Under the pieces are notes generated by a model. The model was not told where the DNA came from. It made no database searches and was given only the letters and a program-made list of their open reading frames with translations. The position numbers and the translations under genes were made by a program. DNA of 64,000 bases from Pseudolabrys sp035718275 (GTDB lineage: Bacteria; Pseudomonadota; Alphaproteobacteria; Rhizobiales; Xanthobacteraceae): positions 1 through 64,000 of the forward strand of contig DASTHI010000048.1 of NCBI GenBank assembly GCA_035718275.1, read 5' to 3'. This document shows positions 1 through 7,520 of the stretch, piece by piece (the first letter of the stretch is position 1; each line of letters opens with the position of its first letter).

Positions 1-139
1 CAAAACCGCGCGCGGTGTCGCGCACCATGCGCTCCTCCTCGCTCAGCTGGCTCTCCAGCCCGAGCGGGTCCTCCCACGCAAATGCCGCGTCCTTGAGCAT
101 CGCCGGCGCTCCGCCGCGCTTCTCGGCCGCCTGTGACAT
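1..139 (-). CDS. Acyl-CoA dehydrogenase, probably glutaryl-CoA dehydrogenase (N-terminus only)
   Basis: Only the first 46 codons are inside the window; the gene runs off the left edge. The start ATG has a GGAGG-type ribosome binding site about five bases upstream. The N-terminus contains FAWEDPLGLESQL followed by SEEERMVRDTARGF. This matches the opening of the acyl-CoA dehydrogenase family, and the WEDPL-x-L-E-x-QL-x-E-ER pattern is the one I know from glutaryl-CoA dehydrogenase, which oxidises and decarboxylates glutaryl-CoA to crotonyl-CoA in lysine/tryptophan breakdown. The catalytic glutamate and FAD site lie outside the window, so the substrate assignment is an inference from the N-terminus alone. 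Confidence 0.7.
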   Translation of the reverse strand, partial: MSQAAEKRGGAPAMLKDAAFAWEDPLGLESQLSEEERMVRDTARGF

Positions 140-241
140 GAGGCCTCCATCGAATGACAGCACATTATAGACCGGCTGCCGCTCAGGGGGCCATGGGTCG
201 CTCGTGCATCCGTACCTTTCGAAAACGCGCGTTCGAAATGC

Positions 242-270
242 AAAACCCCGCCGAACAACGGCGGGGTTTT
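242..270 (-). terminator. Rho-independent terminator after the HU gene
   Basis: A perfect 12-bp inverted repeat (AAAACCCCGCCG / CGGCGGGGTTTT) with a five-base loop lies 21 bases past the stop of the HU-type gene. It carries a T run on either strand, so it could stop transcription from both sides, but the nearest upstream gene is the HU gene on the minus strand. Confidence 0.85.
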
Positions 271-290
271 CCGCGACAACCGGTTCGGTC

Positions 291-602
291 TCAAATTGCC
301 ATCTTCAAATCCTTGGCGGCCCGGAACGCGACCTTCTTGCTCGCCTTGATCTTGATAGCTTCGCCGGTCATCGGATTGCGGCCCATCCGCGCGGCGCGCT
401 TGCGCACCTGCAGAATGCCGAGACCCGCGATCTTCACCCGCTCACCTTTCTTCAGGTGCTTGGTGATCAAACCGATCAAATTCTCCAACATTTCTAAGCC
501 TTGCTTCTTGCTGAGCTGATGCTGCTCCGAAAGCGCAGCGGCCAGATGCCTGGTCGTGACCGGCTTGCCGGCTTTCGGCTTGGATGAAGCGGCTGGTGCC
601 AT
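291..602 (-). CDS. HU/IHF-family DNA-binding protein
   Basis: A 103-residue protein of the bacterial HU/IHF fold, a small dimeric nucleoid protein that bends DNA. The helical dimerisation part spans about residues 17-58. The DNA-binding arm shows the signature KIAGLGILQVRKRAARMGRN followed by PMTGEAIKIKASKKVAF (about 57-93), with the conserved proline that intercalates in DNA inside RNPMTGE. The N-terminus has an extra basic, Ala/Pro-rich stretch (residues 1-15) that ordinary 90-residue HU lacks. An upstream in-frame ATG at 626 exists, but I chose 602 because AGGAG lies eight bases before it. It is a single gene followed by a strong terminator. Whether it acts as a homodimeric HU or a specialised paralogue cannot be told here. 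Confidence 0.9.
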   Translation of the reverse strand: MAPAASSKPKAGKPVTTRHLAAALSEQHQLSKKQGLEMLENLIGLITKHLKKGERVKIAGLGILQVRKRAARMGRNPMTGEAIKIKASKKVAFRAAKDLKMAI

Positions 603-790
603 TTGAAATTGCTCCTTGGGGCGCACTATGCGCGAACATCAAAGGATGTAGGGGATTCTCTGGCATTTCGTAAATGCACCGCCACTTCCAGGAACGGCTT
701 TAACCACAGGTTCGTGGAACCGCGGGGAGGGGAACACGGTAGCGGCAAACACGTTGGCACCGGGGAAGCGACAGCAAAGGAGACCATTCA

Positions 791-1135
791 ATGCGCATGA
801 GACCAAAATTGGCATTCGCCGCGGTACTTCTTTCGACGGTGATCCTGTCAGTACCTGCCAGCGCACAATACCGTCACTGGGGCCATCGGCACGGCGGCTG
901 GGGCTGGGGTGGCGCGGCGATCGGCGGATTCGCCGCTGGCGCTTTGCTCGGCAGCGCCCTGACAGCCCCTCGATACTATGGCAGCCCCGGCTACTACGAC
1001 TATGGTCCGGAGGTGTATGCCAGCCCTGGTCCCGATGCTGATGCCGTGGCCTACTGCCAGCAGCGATTTCGCTCTTATGATCCAGCCTCGGGGACCTATC
1101 TCGGATATGACGGGGTCCGCCATCCCTGCCCGTAA
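791..1135 (+). CDS. BA14K family exported protein
   Basis: A 114-residue protein with a Sec signal peptide (hydrophobic residues about 8-20, cleavage likely after ASA in VPASA-Q). A Gly/Trp/His-rich segment and a small hydrophobic glycine stretch (about 38-58) follow. The C-terminus holds the BA14K signature, CQQRFRSYDPASGTYLGYDG ending RHPCP, with the two cysteines probably disulfide-bonded. BA14K is named after a Brucella immunoreactive protein with lectin-like behaviour and is common in Hyphomicrobiales; its physiological job is not settled. AAAGGAGA lies nine bases before the ATG, which decides the start. Confidence 0.85.
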   Translation: MRMRPKLAFAAVLLSTVILSVPASAQYRHWGHRHGGWGWGGAAIGGFAAGALLGSALTAPRYYGSPGYYDYGPEVYASPGPDADAVAYCQQRFRSYDPASGTYLGYDGVRHPCP

Positions 1136-1169
1136 CGTCCGATCGGACGCATGTCTCAGCATTCAGCTC

Positions 1170-1200
1170 AGCCTTTCGCGGCGCACCGTCGCGAAAGGCT
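1170..1200 (+). terminator. Hairpin between the BA14K gene and tRNA-Arg
   Basis: A perfect 11-bp inverted repeat (AGCCTTTCGCG / CGCGAAAGGCT) with a nine-base loop lies 35 bases after the BA14K stop. No T run follows, so it may be a weak terminator or a 3'-end stabilising stem. Confidence 0.5.
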
Positions 1201-1203
1201 CCG

Positions 1204-1232
1204 TTGCCGCACAGAAGCATTTCGTCTAATGA
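1204..1232 (+). promoter_or_regulatory. Candidate sigma-70 promoter for tRNA-Arg
   Basis: TTGCCG (1204-1209) and TAATGA (1227-1232) are separated by 17 bases, with the mature tRNA beginning 11 bases after the -10-like element. The spacing is ideal; the -10 match is moderate. Confidence 0.4.
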
Positions 1233-1242
1233 GCATCTACGC

Positions 1243-1319
1243 GCGCCCGTAGCTCAGCTGGATAGAGCGTTGCCCTCCGAAGGCAAAGGTCGGACGTTCG
1301 AATCGTCTCGGGCGCGCCA
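1243..1319 (+). tRNA. tRNA-Arg (anticodon CCG)
   Basis: A full cloverleaf can be drawn. The acceptor stem is GCGCCCG / CGGGCGC, followed by discriminator G and an encoded CCA. The D-arm is GCTCAGCTGGATAGAGC. The anticodon stem TTGCC / GGCAA carries loop CTCCGAA (anticodon CCG, reading CGG arginine codons). The T-arm contains GTTCGAATC. The gene stands alone between protein genes. Confidence 0.97.
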
Positions 1320-1344
1320 AATAATCTTCAAAAGTTGGCTGCCC

Positions 1345-1671
1345 AGCACCGAGGTATCATGCTTTGCTGCCTCCGTTCTCATCGGCAATGTCAACGATAG
1401 GCCACTCGGCAGAAGAAAACTGTCGATCTCGATCATGCCGGAAGATCTGGTCCAGCTCATTCGCATTGGCCTCGAGCATCCGGACATTCGTTTCGAAATC
1501 TTCTATGGCGCCTCCGCAGCCGGATGGTGGGGCAACAGCAATGCCATGCGCTTTGGATACAAGCCGCAGGGCCGTTCGGAGAACTTCACGGCGGAGGCCC
1601 TGGCCGCCAGGCAAAGCTTCCCGCGGACCCGGTCGCGAGCGATTCCAGGGTGGTCCGTATTGTTCCGATGA
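1345..1671 (+). pseudogene. Remnant of an NAD-dependent uronate dehydrogenase / sugar epimerase family gene
   Basis: Immediately after tRNA-Arg, one frame reads IGNVNDRPLGRRKLS, then MPEDLVQLIRIGLEHPDIRF, then EIFYGASAAGWWGNSNAMRF-GYKPQGRSENF. This is the C-terminal third of the short-chain NAD-dependent uronate dehydrogenase (Udh) family, which oxidises galacturonate/glucuronate. The Rossmann domain and the catalytic Tyr-x3-Lys are absent. The start of the matching stretch is disturbed and there is no start codon or ribosome binding site, so this is a decayed 3' fragment. Its position against the tRNA 3' end is compatible with an old deletion or integration at the tRNA, but no attachment repeat was seen. 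Confidence 0.7.
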
Positions 1672-1705
1672 ATATGATGCCGATCGTCGTCACTGAGCCA
1701 AACAC

Positions 1706-2065
1706 GTGAAACTGCCCGGCCCCGATCATCCGATCGAGATTCAAGCGAATGACAAGCGCGTGCGCGTGACATTCGCCGGCTGCGTCATCGCCGACAGCAT
1801 GCGGGCGCTGAGGCTCACCGAGGCTGGATATCAGCCGGTTTTCTATATTCCACGCGATGATGTGGACATGACTCGGCTGACGCCAAGCAGTCACCGCACA
1901 CATTGCCCGTACAAGGGAGAGGCAAGCTATTTCAGTATCAATGCTGACGGTCGGACCGCCGAAAACGCGGCGTGGTCATATGAGCAGCCCTATCCCGTGA
2001 TGTCGCGGATAGAGAACCATCTGGCATTCTATGCCAGCCGGGTGGACTCGATCGAGCAGCTGTAA
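1706..2065 (+). CDS. DUF427 domain protein
   Basis: A 119-residue cytosolic protein beginning with GTG; no strong ribosome binding site is visible. It matches DUF427: VRVTFAGCVIADSMRALRLTE, then PVFYIPRDDVDM (about 45-56), then the conserved THCPYKGEASYFSI (about 65-78) and the C-terminal AWSYEQPYP-YASRV pattern. The family has no established enzymatic role. The gene stands alone and converges on the HtrA-like gene, whose stop lies ten bases away. Confidence 0.85.
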   Translation: MKLPGPDHPIEIQANDKRVRVTFAGCVIADSMRALRLTEAGYQPVFYIPRDDVDMTRLTPSSHRTHCPYKGEASYFSINADGRTAENAAWSYEQPYPVMSRIENHLAFYASRVDSIEQL

Positions 2066-2074
2066 GCCACCTGC

Positions 2075-3046
2075 CTAATGCAGGCGCGGCGCTTTGAGAA
2101 ATCTTGCCCGGTCGGATGAATTCACCCGCACGTCGAACGTGACGCCCTCGCGATAAAGCGTGAGGGGCACTTCGACGCCGGCATTCCCGAGTGCCCAGAT
2201 TTTCCGGTAGAAGCCGGCAAGCGAGGACACGCGCTCGCCCTTGACCGCAAGCACGACATCGCCAACCTTGATCTCGGCACGCGCCGCCGGTCCTTTCGGT
2301 GCAACGCCAACGGTCACGATCTTGTCTTCGATCTCGGTCGAGTAAAGTCCGAGCCATGGCCGAACAGGCCGGTTCGCGCGTCCGAATTTCCGCAAGTCGT
2401 CAAGGATGGGCTTGAGGAGATCGATCGGCACGATCATGTTGAGATGCTCATTCTTGCCCTCGCGCGCGCGCTCGAGCTGCAGCGACCCTATTCCGATCAA
2501 CCCGCCGTCGGCTGCAATCAGTGCCGTGCCGCCCCAGTTCGGGTGCGCGGGGAAGGTGAAGATGGCTTCATCGAGCACGTATTCCCAATAGCCCGCAAAT
2601 TCCTGCTTGGCCGCGATCCGACCCGCGAGCGAGCGCGTGCGGCCGCCCGCCCCGCCAACCACGACGCGTTCACCGACCTCCGCGGATTTCGAGGATCCGA
2701 AGGCCAGCGGCTGAATCTCGATCCTGCCAAGCGCCTGCACCAGGCCAAATCCCGTCTCCTGATCGAAGCCGAGCGCATGGCCCTGGACAACGCGACCGTC
2801 GCCCAGATGCAGCCAGACAGAATCCGCTTCGGTGATCAGATAGCCGATCGTGAGCACGAGTCCGTCTTCGATCAGCACGCCGTTGCCGGCGCGCTCGACG
2901 CCGAGCGTTTCGGCCGTGAATGCATCGGGCGGGATGATGGAGTGCAGCCCGACAACGGAAGCGAGCGCGCGGTCGAGATCATACGTATAGTCCTCGGGGC
3001 GCGGCTGCACCGCCTGCGGCACCTTCCATTCAATCAGCGAGGCCAT
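2075..3046 (-). CDS. HtrA/trypsin-like protein with PDZ domain, catalytic triad lost (pseudoprotease)
   Basis: A 323-residue protein with the DegP/HtrA layout: a trypsin-like domain (about 25-215) and a PDZ domain (about 226-310; RPWLGLYS, GPAARAEIKVGDVVLAVKGE). No signal peptide is visible, so it is probably cytosolic. Aligning by eye to the family motifs, the histidine of TNAHVV is tyrosine (TIGYLI, Tyr69). The aspartate of the TDLALL-type motif is glycine (ETGFGLV, Gly99). The serine of GNSGGP is tryptophan (PNWGGT, Trp171). It should therefore not hydrolyse peptides and may be a binding or scaffold protein. The start at 3046 is chosen because AGGAG lies upstream and the extension before it is not protein-like. 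It is divergent from the monooxygenase gene. Confidence 0.85.
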   Translation of the reverse strand: MASLIEWKVPQAVQPRPEDYTYDLDRALASVVGLHSIIPPDAFTAETLGVERAGNGVLIEDGLVLTIGYLITEADSVWLHLGDGRVVQGHALGFDQETGFGLVQALGRIEIQPLAFGSSKSAEVGERVVVGGAGGRTRSLAGRIAAKQEFAGYWEYVLDEAIFTFPAHPNWGGTALIAADGGLIGIGSLQLERAREGKNEHLNMIVPIDLLKPILDDLRKFGRANRPVRPWLGLYSTEIEDKIVTVGVAPKGPAARAEIKVGDVVLAVKGERVSSLAGFYRKIWALGNAGVEVPLTLYREGVTFDVRVNSSDRARFLKAPRLH

Positions 3047-3132
3047 CGCAAGCTCCTGTGTACCTTTTCTATCATACGCCGGATCAAGCCGGCGAAAAGA
3101 CCGCCCTTGCCTGTTAGTCTCAGGGCCGGCCC

Positions 3133-4131
3133 ATGACACGATTGTCCATTCTCGACCTGTCACCCGTTTCCGCCGGCTCGACGGCGGCACAAGCGTTGCG
3201 CAACTCGCTGGACCTCGCTCGCCTGGCCGATGGTCTCGGCTTTGTCCGCTTCTGGGTCGCCGAACATCACAACATGCCGGCGATCGCAAGCTCAGCGCCG
3301 GACATCATGATAGGCCAGATCGCCGCAGTGACCACGAACATGCGCATCGGTTCAGGCGGCGTCATGTTGCCGAACCACGCGCCCTTGATGGTGGCCGAGC
3401 GTTTCAAGGTGCTCGAAGCACTCTATCCGGGCCGCATCGATCTCGGTCTTGGCCGGGCGCCGGGCACCGATCCGGCAACCTCATATGCGCTGCGCAGGCG
3501 TCAGGGAATCAGCGAGGAAGACGACTTCCTCGAGCGATTCAACGAACTGATGCTGATCGAGAGCCGCGGCTTTCCGGCGGGGCACCCGTTCCACAACGTG
3601 CGCGCGATGCCTTCCGACGTGCCGCTGCCACCGATTTATCTGCTGGGCTCCTCCGATTATAGCGCGCAACTCGCCGGCCATATCGGGGCGGCATTTTCGT
3701 TCGCGCACCATTTCGCGACTTTCGATGCCGTCGAGGCGATGCAGCTTTATCGCGATCGCTTCAGGCCCTCGCCCGCGCACGCTAAGCCATACGCAATTCT
3801 CGCCACCCACGTGATTTGCGCGGAAACCGACGCGCAGGCGGAGCTGCTCGCAACGACGGTCGATCTCAACTTCGTCCGCCGCGCCAGGGGCGAATACCTG
3901 CCGCTCGCCTCGCCCGAAGAGGCGATGGCCTACGAGTACACGCCCGCCGACAAGGCGCGCATCGCCCAGAACCGCGGGCGGCTTTCGGTCGGTTCGCCGG
4001 AAACGGTCAAGGCCAGGCTGCTGCCGCTGATCGAAAACACGAAGGCTGACGAACTGATGGTCACCACAATGATCTACGATCATCAGGCTCGAAAGCGTTC
4101 ATACGAGTTGCTTGCACAGGCTTTGCAGTGA
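3133..4131 (+). CDS. LLM-class flavin-dependent oxidoreductase (luciferase-like monooxygenase)
   Basis: A 332-residue member of the bacterial luciferase superfamily, of the YhbW/MsnO8-like group. It shows LSILDLSPVSAGSTAAQALR at the N-terminus, GFVRFWVAEHHNMPAIASSA (about 37-56), and TTNMRIGSGGVMLPNHAPLM, where the G-G-V-M-L-P-N-H element is typical. PGRIDLGLGRAPGTD and the C-terminal VGSPETVKARL segment follow. These enzymes use reduced FMN supplied by a reductase to oxidise an organic substrate; the substrate is not predictable. It is followed at 102 bases by a dienelactone hydrolase, but operon membership is uncertain. Confidence 0.88.
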   Translation: MTRLSILDLSPVSAGSTAAQALRNSLDLARLADGLGFVRFWVAEHHNMPAIASSAPDIMIGQIAAVTTNMRIGSGGVMLPNHAPLMVAERFKVLEALYPGRIDLGLGRAPGTDPATSYALRRRQGISEEDDFLERFNELMLIESRGFPAGHPFHNVRAMPSDVPLPPIYLLGSSDYSAQLAGHIGAAFSFAHHFATFDAVEAMQLYRDRFRPSPAHAKPYAILATHVICAETDAQAELLATTVDLNFVRRARGEYLPLASPEEAMAYEYTPADKARIAQNRGRLSVGSPETVKARLLPLIENTKADELMVTTMIYDHQARKRSYELLAQALQ

Positions 4132-4233
4132 CCACGCGCCGCAAAGAAAGCGGCATTGCCGGCGATGACGGAGCTGCATCGCCATGTTACAAGCTCTCCG
4201 TTTTCAATCTTCAGGACGTTCGGGAGGTTTTCC

Positions 4234-4908
4234 TTGGGCAAGCAATTCACATTGACCGCCGCCGACAAGCACTCGCTCGGCGCCTATCGCGCCGATCCGG
4301 CAGGCGCCCCGAAGGGCGGCATCGTCGTCGTGCAGGAGATTTTCGGGGTCAATCACCACATCCGCGCCGTATGCGACCGGCTGGCGGCTCTCGGCTACGC
4401 CGCCATCGCGCCCGCCGTATTCGACCGTTTTGTCCGCAATTTCGAGAGCGGTTATTCACCCGACGAGATTGCCCACGCGCGCAGCTATCTCGGCAATCTC
4501 AATTGGGATCACATGATCGCCGACATCGCGGCGGCGCAGGGTGATCTCAAAGGCACAGGCCCTCTCGGCGTGGTCGGCTTCTGCATGGGCGGAACCGCAG
4601 CCTTTCTTGCCGCCTGCCGCATCCCCGCATTCTCGGCGGCAGTCGCCTTCTACGGCGGGATGATCGGCAAGTTCGCCGACGAGAAGCCGAAATGTCCGCT
4701 GCAGATGCATTTCGGTGAAAAGGACGAGGGCATTCCACTCGACGTTGTGGAGACGATCAAGAAGAAGCAGCCGCAGGCGGAGACCTACATTTATCCTGGA
4801 GCGCCGCATGGCTTTTATTGCGACGAACGCGCTAGCTATCGCAAGGAAGCCGCAGACCTCGCCTGGCAACGAACGCAGGAGTTTCTCGCGAAGCACATGA
4901 AGCGATAA
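4234..4908 (+). CDS. Dienelactone hydrolase family protein
   Basis: An alpha/beta-hydrolase of about 225 residues. The cysteine nucleophile sits in GFCMGG (Cys117) and the acid/base residues in GEKDEG (Asp164) and GAPHGF (His192). The family glutamate is in VQEIFG (Glu35). In the classical enzyme this triad opens carboxymethylenebutenolides; many relatives have other ester or lactone substrates. I chose the TTG at 4234 because GGGAGG lies seven bases before it and the family-like sequence starts there. An in-frame ATG at 4156 would add 26 poorly conserved residues. Confidence 0.88.
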   Translation: MGKQFTLTAADKHSLGAYRADPAGAPKGGIVVVQEIFGVNHHIRAVCDRLAALGYAAIAPAVFDRFVRNFESGYSPDEIAHARSYLGNLNWDHMIADIAAAQGDLKGTGPLGVVGFCMGGTAAFLAACRIPAFSAAVAFYGGMIGKFADEKPKCPLQMHFGEKDEGIPLDVVETIKKKQPQAETYIYPGAPHGFYCDERASYRKEAADLAWQRTQEFLAKHMKR

Positions 4909-4930
4909 GAGGCTTGCAGCCGCACGAACA

Positions 4931-4957
4931 AAAGGCCCATCGGTGACGGTGGGCTTT
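4931..4957. terminator. Bidirectional terminator between the hydrolase and DMT-transporter genes
   Basis: AAAGGCCCATCG and CGGTGGGCTTTTT form a G/C-rich stem with one G-T pair and T runs on both strands. It lies between two converging genes, 22 bases after the hydrolase stop. Confidence 0.7.
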
Positions 4958-4980
4958 TTGATGATATGCCGATGCCTCGC

Positions 4981-5877
4981 TCATTGCGCGAGCCGACTTG
5001 CGGCAGGAATGCTCATCGCGGCAACACCGACGACTACGAAGGCAAGGCCAGCCCAGGCGGTTGCCGTCACGCTTTCCCCGAGAGCAAGAACTCCGATTGC
5101 GATCCCGATCGGCACGCGCAGATACGCCTGCGCAGTCGTGGCGACGGAGCCGAGCGTTTGGACCAGACGAAAGTAGATGACAAAGGCCAGCGCCGTTGAA
5201 AACACGGACAGGGCAAGCAGCGCCAGAATCGAATCGCGATCGGGCACAAGCGTCCAGGGTCGGTCAACGATAAGGCTCACCGGGACGAGAATCATGGCGC
5301 CGCCAAGAAGCGACCCGGCCGCTGGCATGATCGGCTCAATTCCTTTGAAGCGGCGGCCGAAAATTGCCGCACCCGCATAGCAGATAGTTGCGGCAACAAT
5401 CGCAAGCTGCGCCCAAAGCTCGTGGCCGAGACCCTGCAGCGCCTGCGTGCCGACAATGAAACACGTTCCGATGATGCCGGCGGTCACTCCGAACAGTTTT
5501 CGTGCGGAAACCGGTTCATGACGCGTCATCAGCGCGGTGAGCAGGAAGGCGAAAATCGGCGAGGTCGAGTTGAGGATCGTCGCCAGGCCGGCATCGACCG
5601 TGCGCTCGGCCCAGGCGATCAGCGTGAACGGCACGACGCTGTTGAGACAGGACTGAATCAGAAAACGCCCCAAGGTTACGGCATCGTTCGGGAACTGCAA
5701 TCGACGCAGCCGAATGACGCAAAAAAGAACGGCGCCGGCAATGACGGTGCGAGAAGCGATCAGAGTCAGCGGGGGAATGGTCGCAACGCCGATCTTGATG
5801 AACGTGTATGACGCGCCCCACAGCGCCGAGAGCACAAAAAGGAGTATCAGCTCCAGCCGAACGTCCGGTTTCTGCAC
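4981..5877 (-). CDS. EamA/DMT-superfamily transporter
   Basis: An inner-membrane protein of about 298 residues with ten predicted hydrophobic helices in two homologous EamA repeats. The first repeat opens with LLFVLSALWGASYTFIKIGV and contains RTVIAGAVLF. The second repeat starts near LAIVAATICYAGAAIFGRRF and ends with AYLRVPIGIAIGVLALGESV. Such proteins export or import small metabolites; the substrate is unknown. I chose the GTG at 5877 because GGAGAGG precedes it by seven bases and the first helix follows directly. An ATG at 5979 would add 34 polar residues. The gene is divergent from an ArsR-type regulator remnant. Confidence 0.85.
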   Translation of the reverse strand: MQKPDVRLELILLFVLSALWGASYTFIKIGVATIPPLTLIASRTVIAGAVLFCVIRLRRLQFPNDAVTLGRFLIQSCLNSVVPFTLIAWAERTVDAGLATILNSTSPIFAFLLTALMTRHEPVSARKLFGVTAGIIGTCFIVGTQALQGLGHELWAQLAIVAATICYAGAAIFGRRFKGIEPIMPAAGSLLGGAMILVPVSLIVDRPWTLVPDRDSILALLALSVFSTALAFVIYFRLVQTLGSVATTAQAYLRVPIGIAIGVLALGESVTATAWAGLAFVVVGVAAMSIPAASRLAQ

Positions 5878-5999
5878 AGAACACCTCTCCAACCCGAGAT
5901 CGATTCGCCGTCTCTCTAGCTGGAAACAGTCCTGCAATACTTCGGCATCGGCCGAAGTGTCGGTTGCTGACTGGCGCAAACGCCGCCCGCTGTTGACCC

Positions 6000-6207
6000 A
6001 TGGCGACAGTTGCTACAGCGGACGATTGCCGAGGTTCGCTGTGCTGATCGGAGATGCAGCGCGCGCCAATATTCTGGCGGCGCTCATGGACAGCGCGCGC
6101 TCACCGCAGGTGAGCTTTCCTCGAGTGCCGGCGTGCGCGCCTCGACTGCGAGCGGCCATCTTCGCAAGCCCACCGAGGCCGAACTGACCGCCAGCGAGAA
6201 GCGTTGA
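6000..6207 (+). pseudogene. Frameshifted remnant of an ArsR-family regulator
   Basis: Starting from ATG at 6000 (MATVATADD), the reading must jump frame more than once to recover FAVLIGDAARANILAALMD and then ALTAGELSSSAGVRASTASG-HLRK. Together these make the winged-helix N-terminal half of an ArsR regulator: the first helix with GDAARANIL-AALMDG and the recognition helix with ASTASGHLRK. A stop follows at 6207, so the C-terminal half is missing. At least two frameshifts plus the truncation mark it as a dead gene. It may once have regulated the divergent transporter gene. Confidence 0.75.
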
Positions 6208-6224
6208 CGCGCGTTGGAAAGGCG

Positions 6225-6625
6225 CGTTGTCCGCGCCCGCTTTCCTGTCGGTGCGGACTCTCGCCGGGCCGCACCAGATGATCGGGCGGCACCTCGGAGC
6301 GAACCTGAGTGCCTCCAACCTTGCGGATGAGTTGAACCGTCTGCTTGTACGCGCGCGGAGCAAAGCCGCCGGCGATTGCCACCGCCGTTTCGGCGGTCAG
6401 ATTGACGATATAGGGATACTGCCCGGGCGTGGTGACTTCACCAAGAATGAAAAAATGGCCGGTAGGTCTCGATTTCGACGCTCACATAGGGCTCGCGGGC
6501 GAAGCCTTTTTTGAGCCGTGAAGCGGCTGCCGCAGCGAGTTGTTGGTTCGTGAGGCCGCGTGCCGACAGGCTCCCGACACATCAAGGGTAGCGTGACGCG
6601 CACGCACACCCACGTCACAACGTCA
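6225..6625 (-). pseudogene. Decayed remnant of a polysaccharide export (Wza/OtnA-type) outer-membrane protein gene
   Basis: On the minus strand, pieces in different frames read GSLSARGLTNQQLA, then LKKGFAREPYVSVEIETYRP-F, FILGEVTTPGQYPYIVNLTA-ETAVAIAGGFAPRAYKQTVQ-LIRKVGGTQVRSEVPPDHLVRPGE. This is the C-terminal soluble-ligand-binding (SLBB) part of the capsule/exopolysaccharide export family. An extra base in a T run near 6445-6455 breaks the frame, another break lies near 6545, and the N-terminal export domain and lipoprotein signal are missing. No polysaccharide synthesis genes are nearby. Confidence 0.75.
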
Positions 6626-6672
6626 GCAACCGATGAAGTGTCTCGGACGAATAAAGGGTGCCGATGGAGCAA

Positions 6673-7344
6673 TCAGACCGAAGCGTCCTGCGCCAACCTT
6701 GCACCGGTGCCGATGGGACAGGACACTCCCGTTCCGCCAAGCCCGCAATACCCGAACGGGTTTTTTGCGAGGTATTGCTGGTGATAGTCCTCGGCAAAAT
6801 AGAATTCCGGTGCATCAACGATCTCGGTCGTAATGGTGCCGTAGCCCTTCTTCTTGAGCTGCTGCGCGTACGCGGCTTTCGAGGCTTCTGCCGCCTTCTT
6901 CTGCGCCGGAGAAAAAGTGTAGATGCCTGATCGGTACTGCGTGCCGATGTCGTTGCCCTGGCGCATTCCCTGCGTGGGATCATGGCCTTCCCAGAATGTC
7001 TTGAGCAGGGTCTCGTACGAGATTTGCTTCGGATCATAGACGACCAGCACCACTTCGTTATGTCCGGTGCGTCCGGAACAGACTTCTTCGTATGTCGGAT
7101 TCGGGGTCAGTCCACCGGCATAACCGGCAGCGGTGACATGAATGCCATCGCCCAACTCCCAAAATTTCCGTTCGGCACCCCAGAAACAGCCGAGCCCGAA
7201 CATCGCCTTCTCGGCGCCATCCGGATAAGGCCCCTTCAACGCGCGATGATTGACAAAGTGGGTCTCGGCAGTGCGGATGGGTTCAGGACGCCCCGGCAAA
7301 GCCTCGGCAGCTGTAGGCATGGCAACTTTTTTGAAGCCGAACAT
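6673..7344 (-). CDS. msrA: Peptide-methionine (S)-S-oxide reductase
   Basis: A 223-residue MsrA, which repairs S-form methionine sulfoxide in proteins using thioredoxin. The nucleophilic cysteine is in the signature GLGCFWGAE (Cys53). The fold continues with TAAGYAGG, GRTGHNEVV, FWEGHDPTQGMRQGNDIGTQ-YRS and EDYHQQYL. The C-terminus has GYCGLGGTGVSCP with the resolving cysteines, as in the longer MsrA group. The ATG at 7344 is chosen because AGGAG precedes it. It is a single gene with gene remnants downstream. Confidence 0.95.
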   Translation of the reverse strand: MFGFKKVAMPTAAEALPGRPEPIRTAETHFVNHRALKGPYPDGAEKAMFGLGCFWGAERKFWELGDGIHVTAAGYAGGLTPNPTYEEVCSGRTGHNEVVLVVYDPKQISYETLLKTFWEGHDPTQGMRQGNDIGTQYRSGIYTFSPAQKKAAEASKAAYAQQLKKKGYGTITTEIVDAPEFYFAEDYHQQYLAKNPFGYCGLGGTGVSCPIGTGARLAQDASV

Positions 7345-7520
7345 GTGTTTCTCCTGCACTCGCATGCGCAATATATGCTGCTGGAGAGCGGTGGCCAACG
7401 AGGCCTGAGATCACGTCTGAGTAATCCGGCCAACTCTCCGTCTTGGCACTGAGGGTTCAGATGTGCCCATTTGTTCAACGAACCGCTGCTTGCCCGGTTA
7501 CTGCCGGGATCAGCGCGTCA

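Noticed and set aside
1204..1671. Long open frame beginning before tRNA-Arg (APVAQLDRALPSEGKGRTF...)
   Set aside because: Its first part is the translated tRNA gene, a well-known artefact. Only its last part reflects the uronate dehydrogenase remnant.
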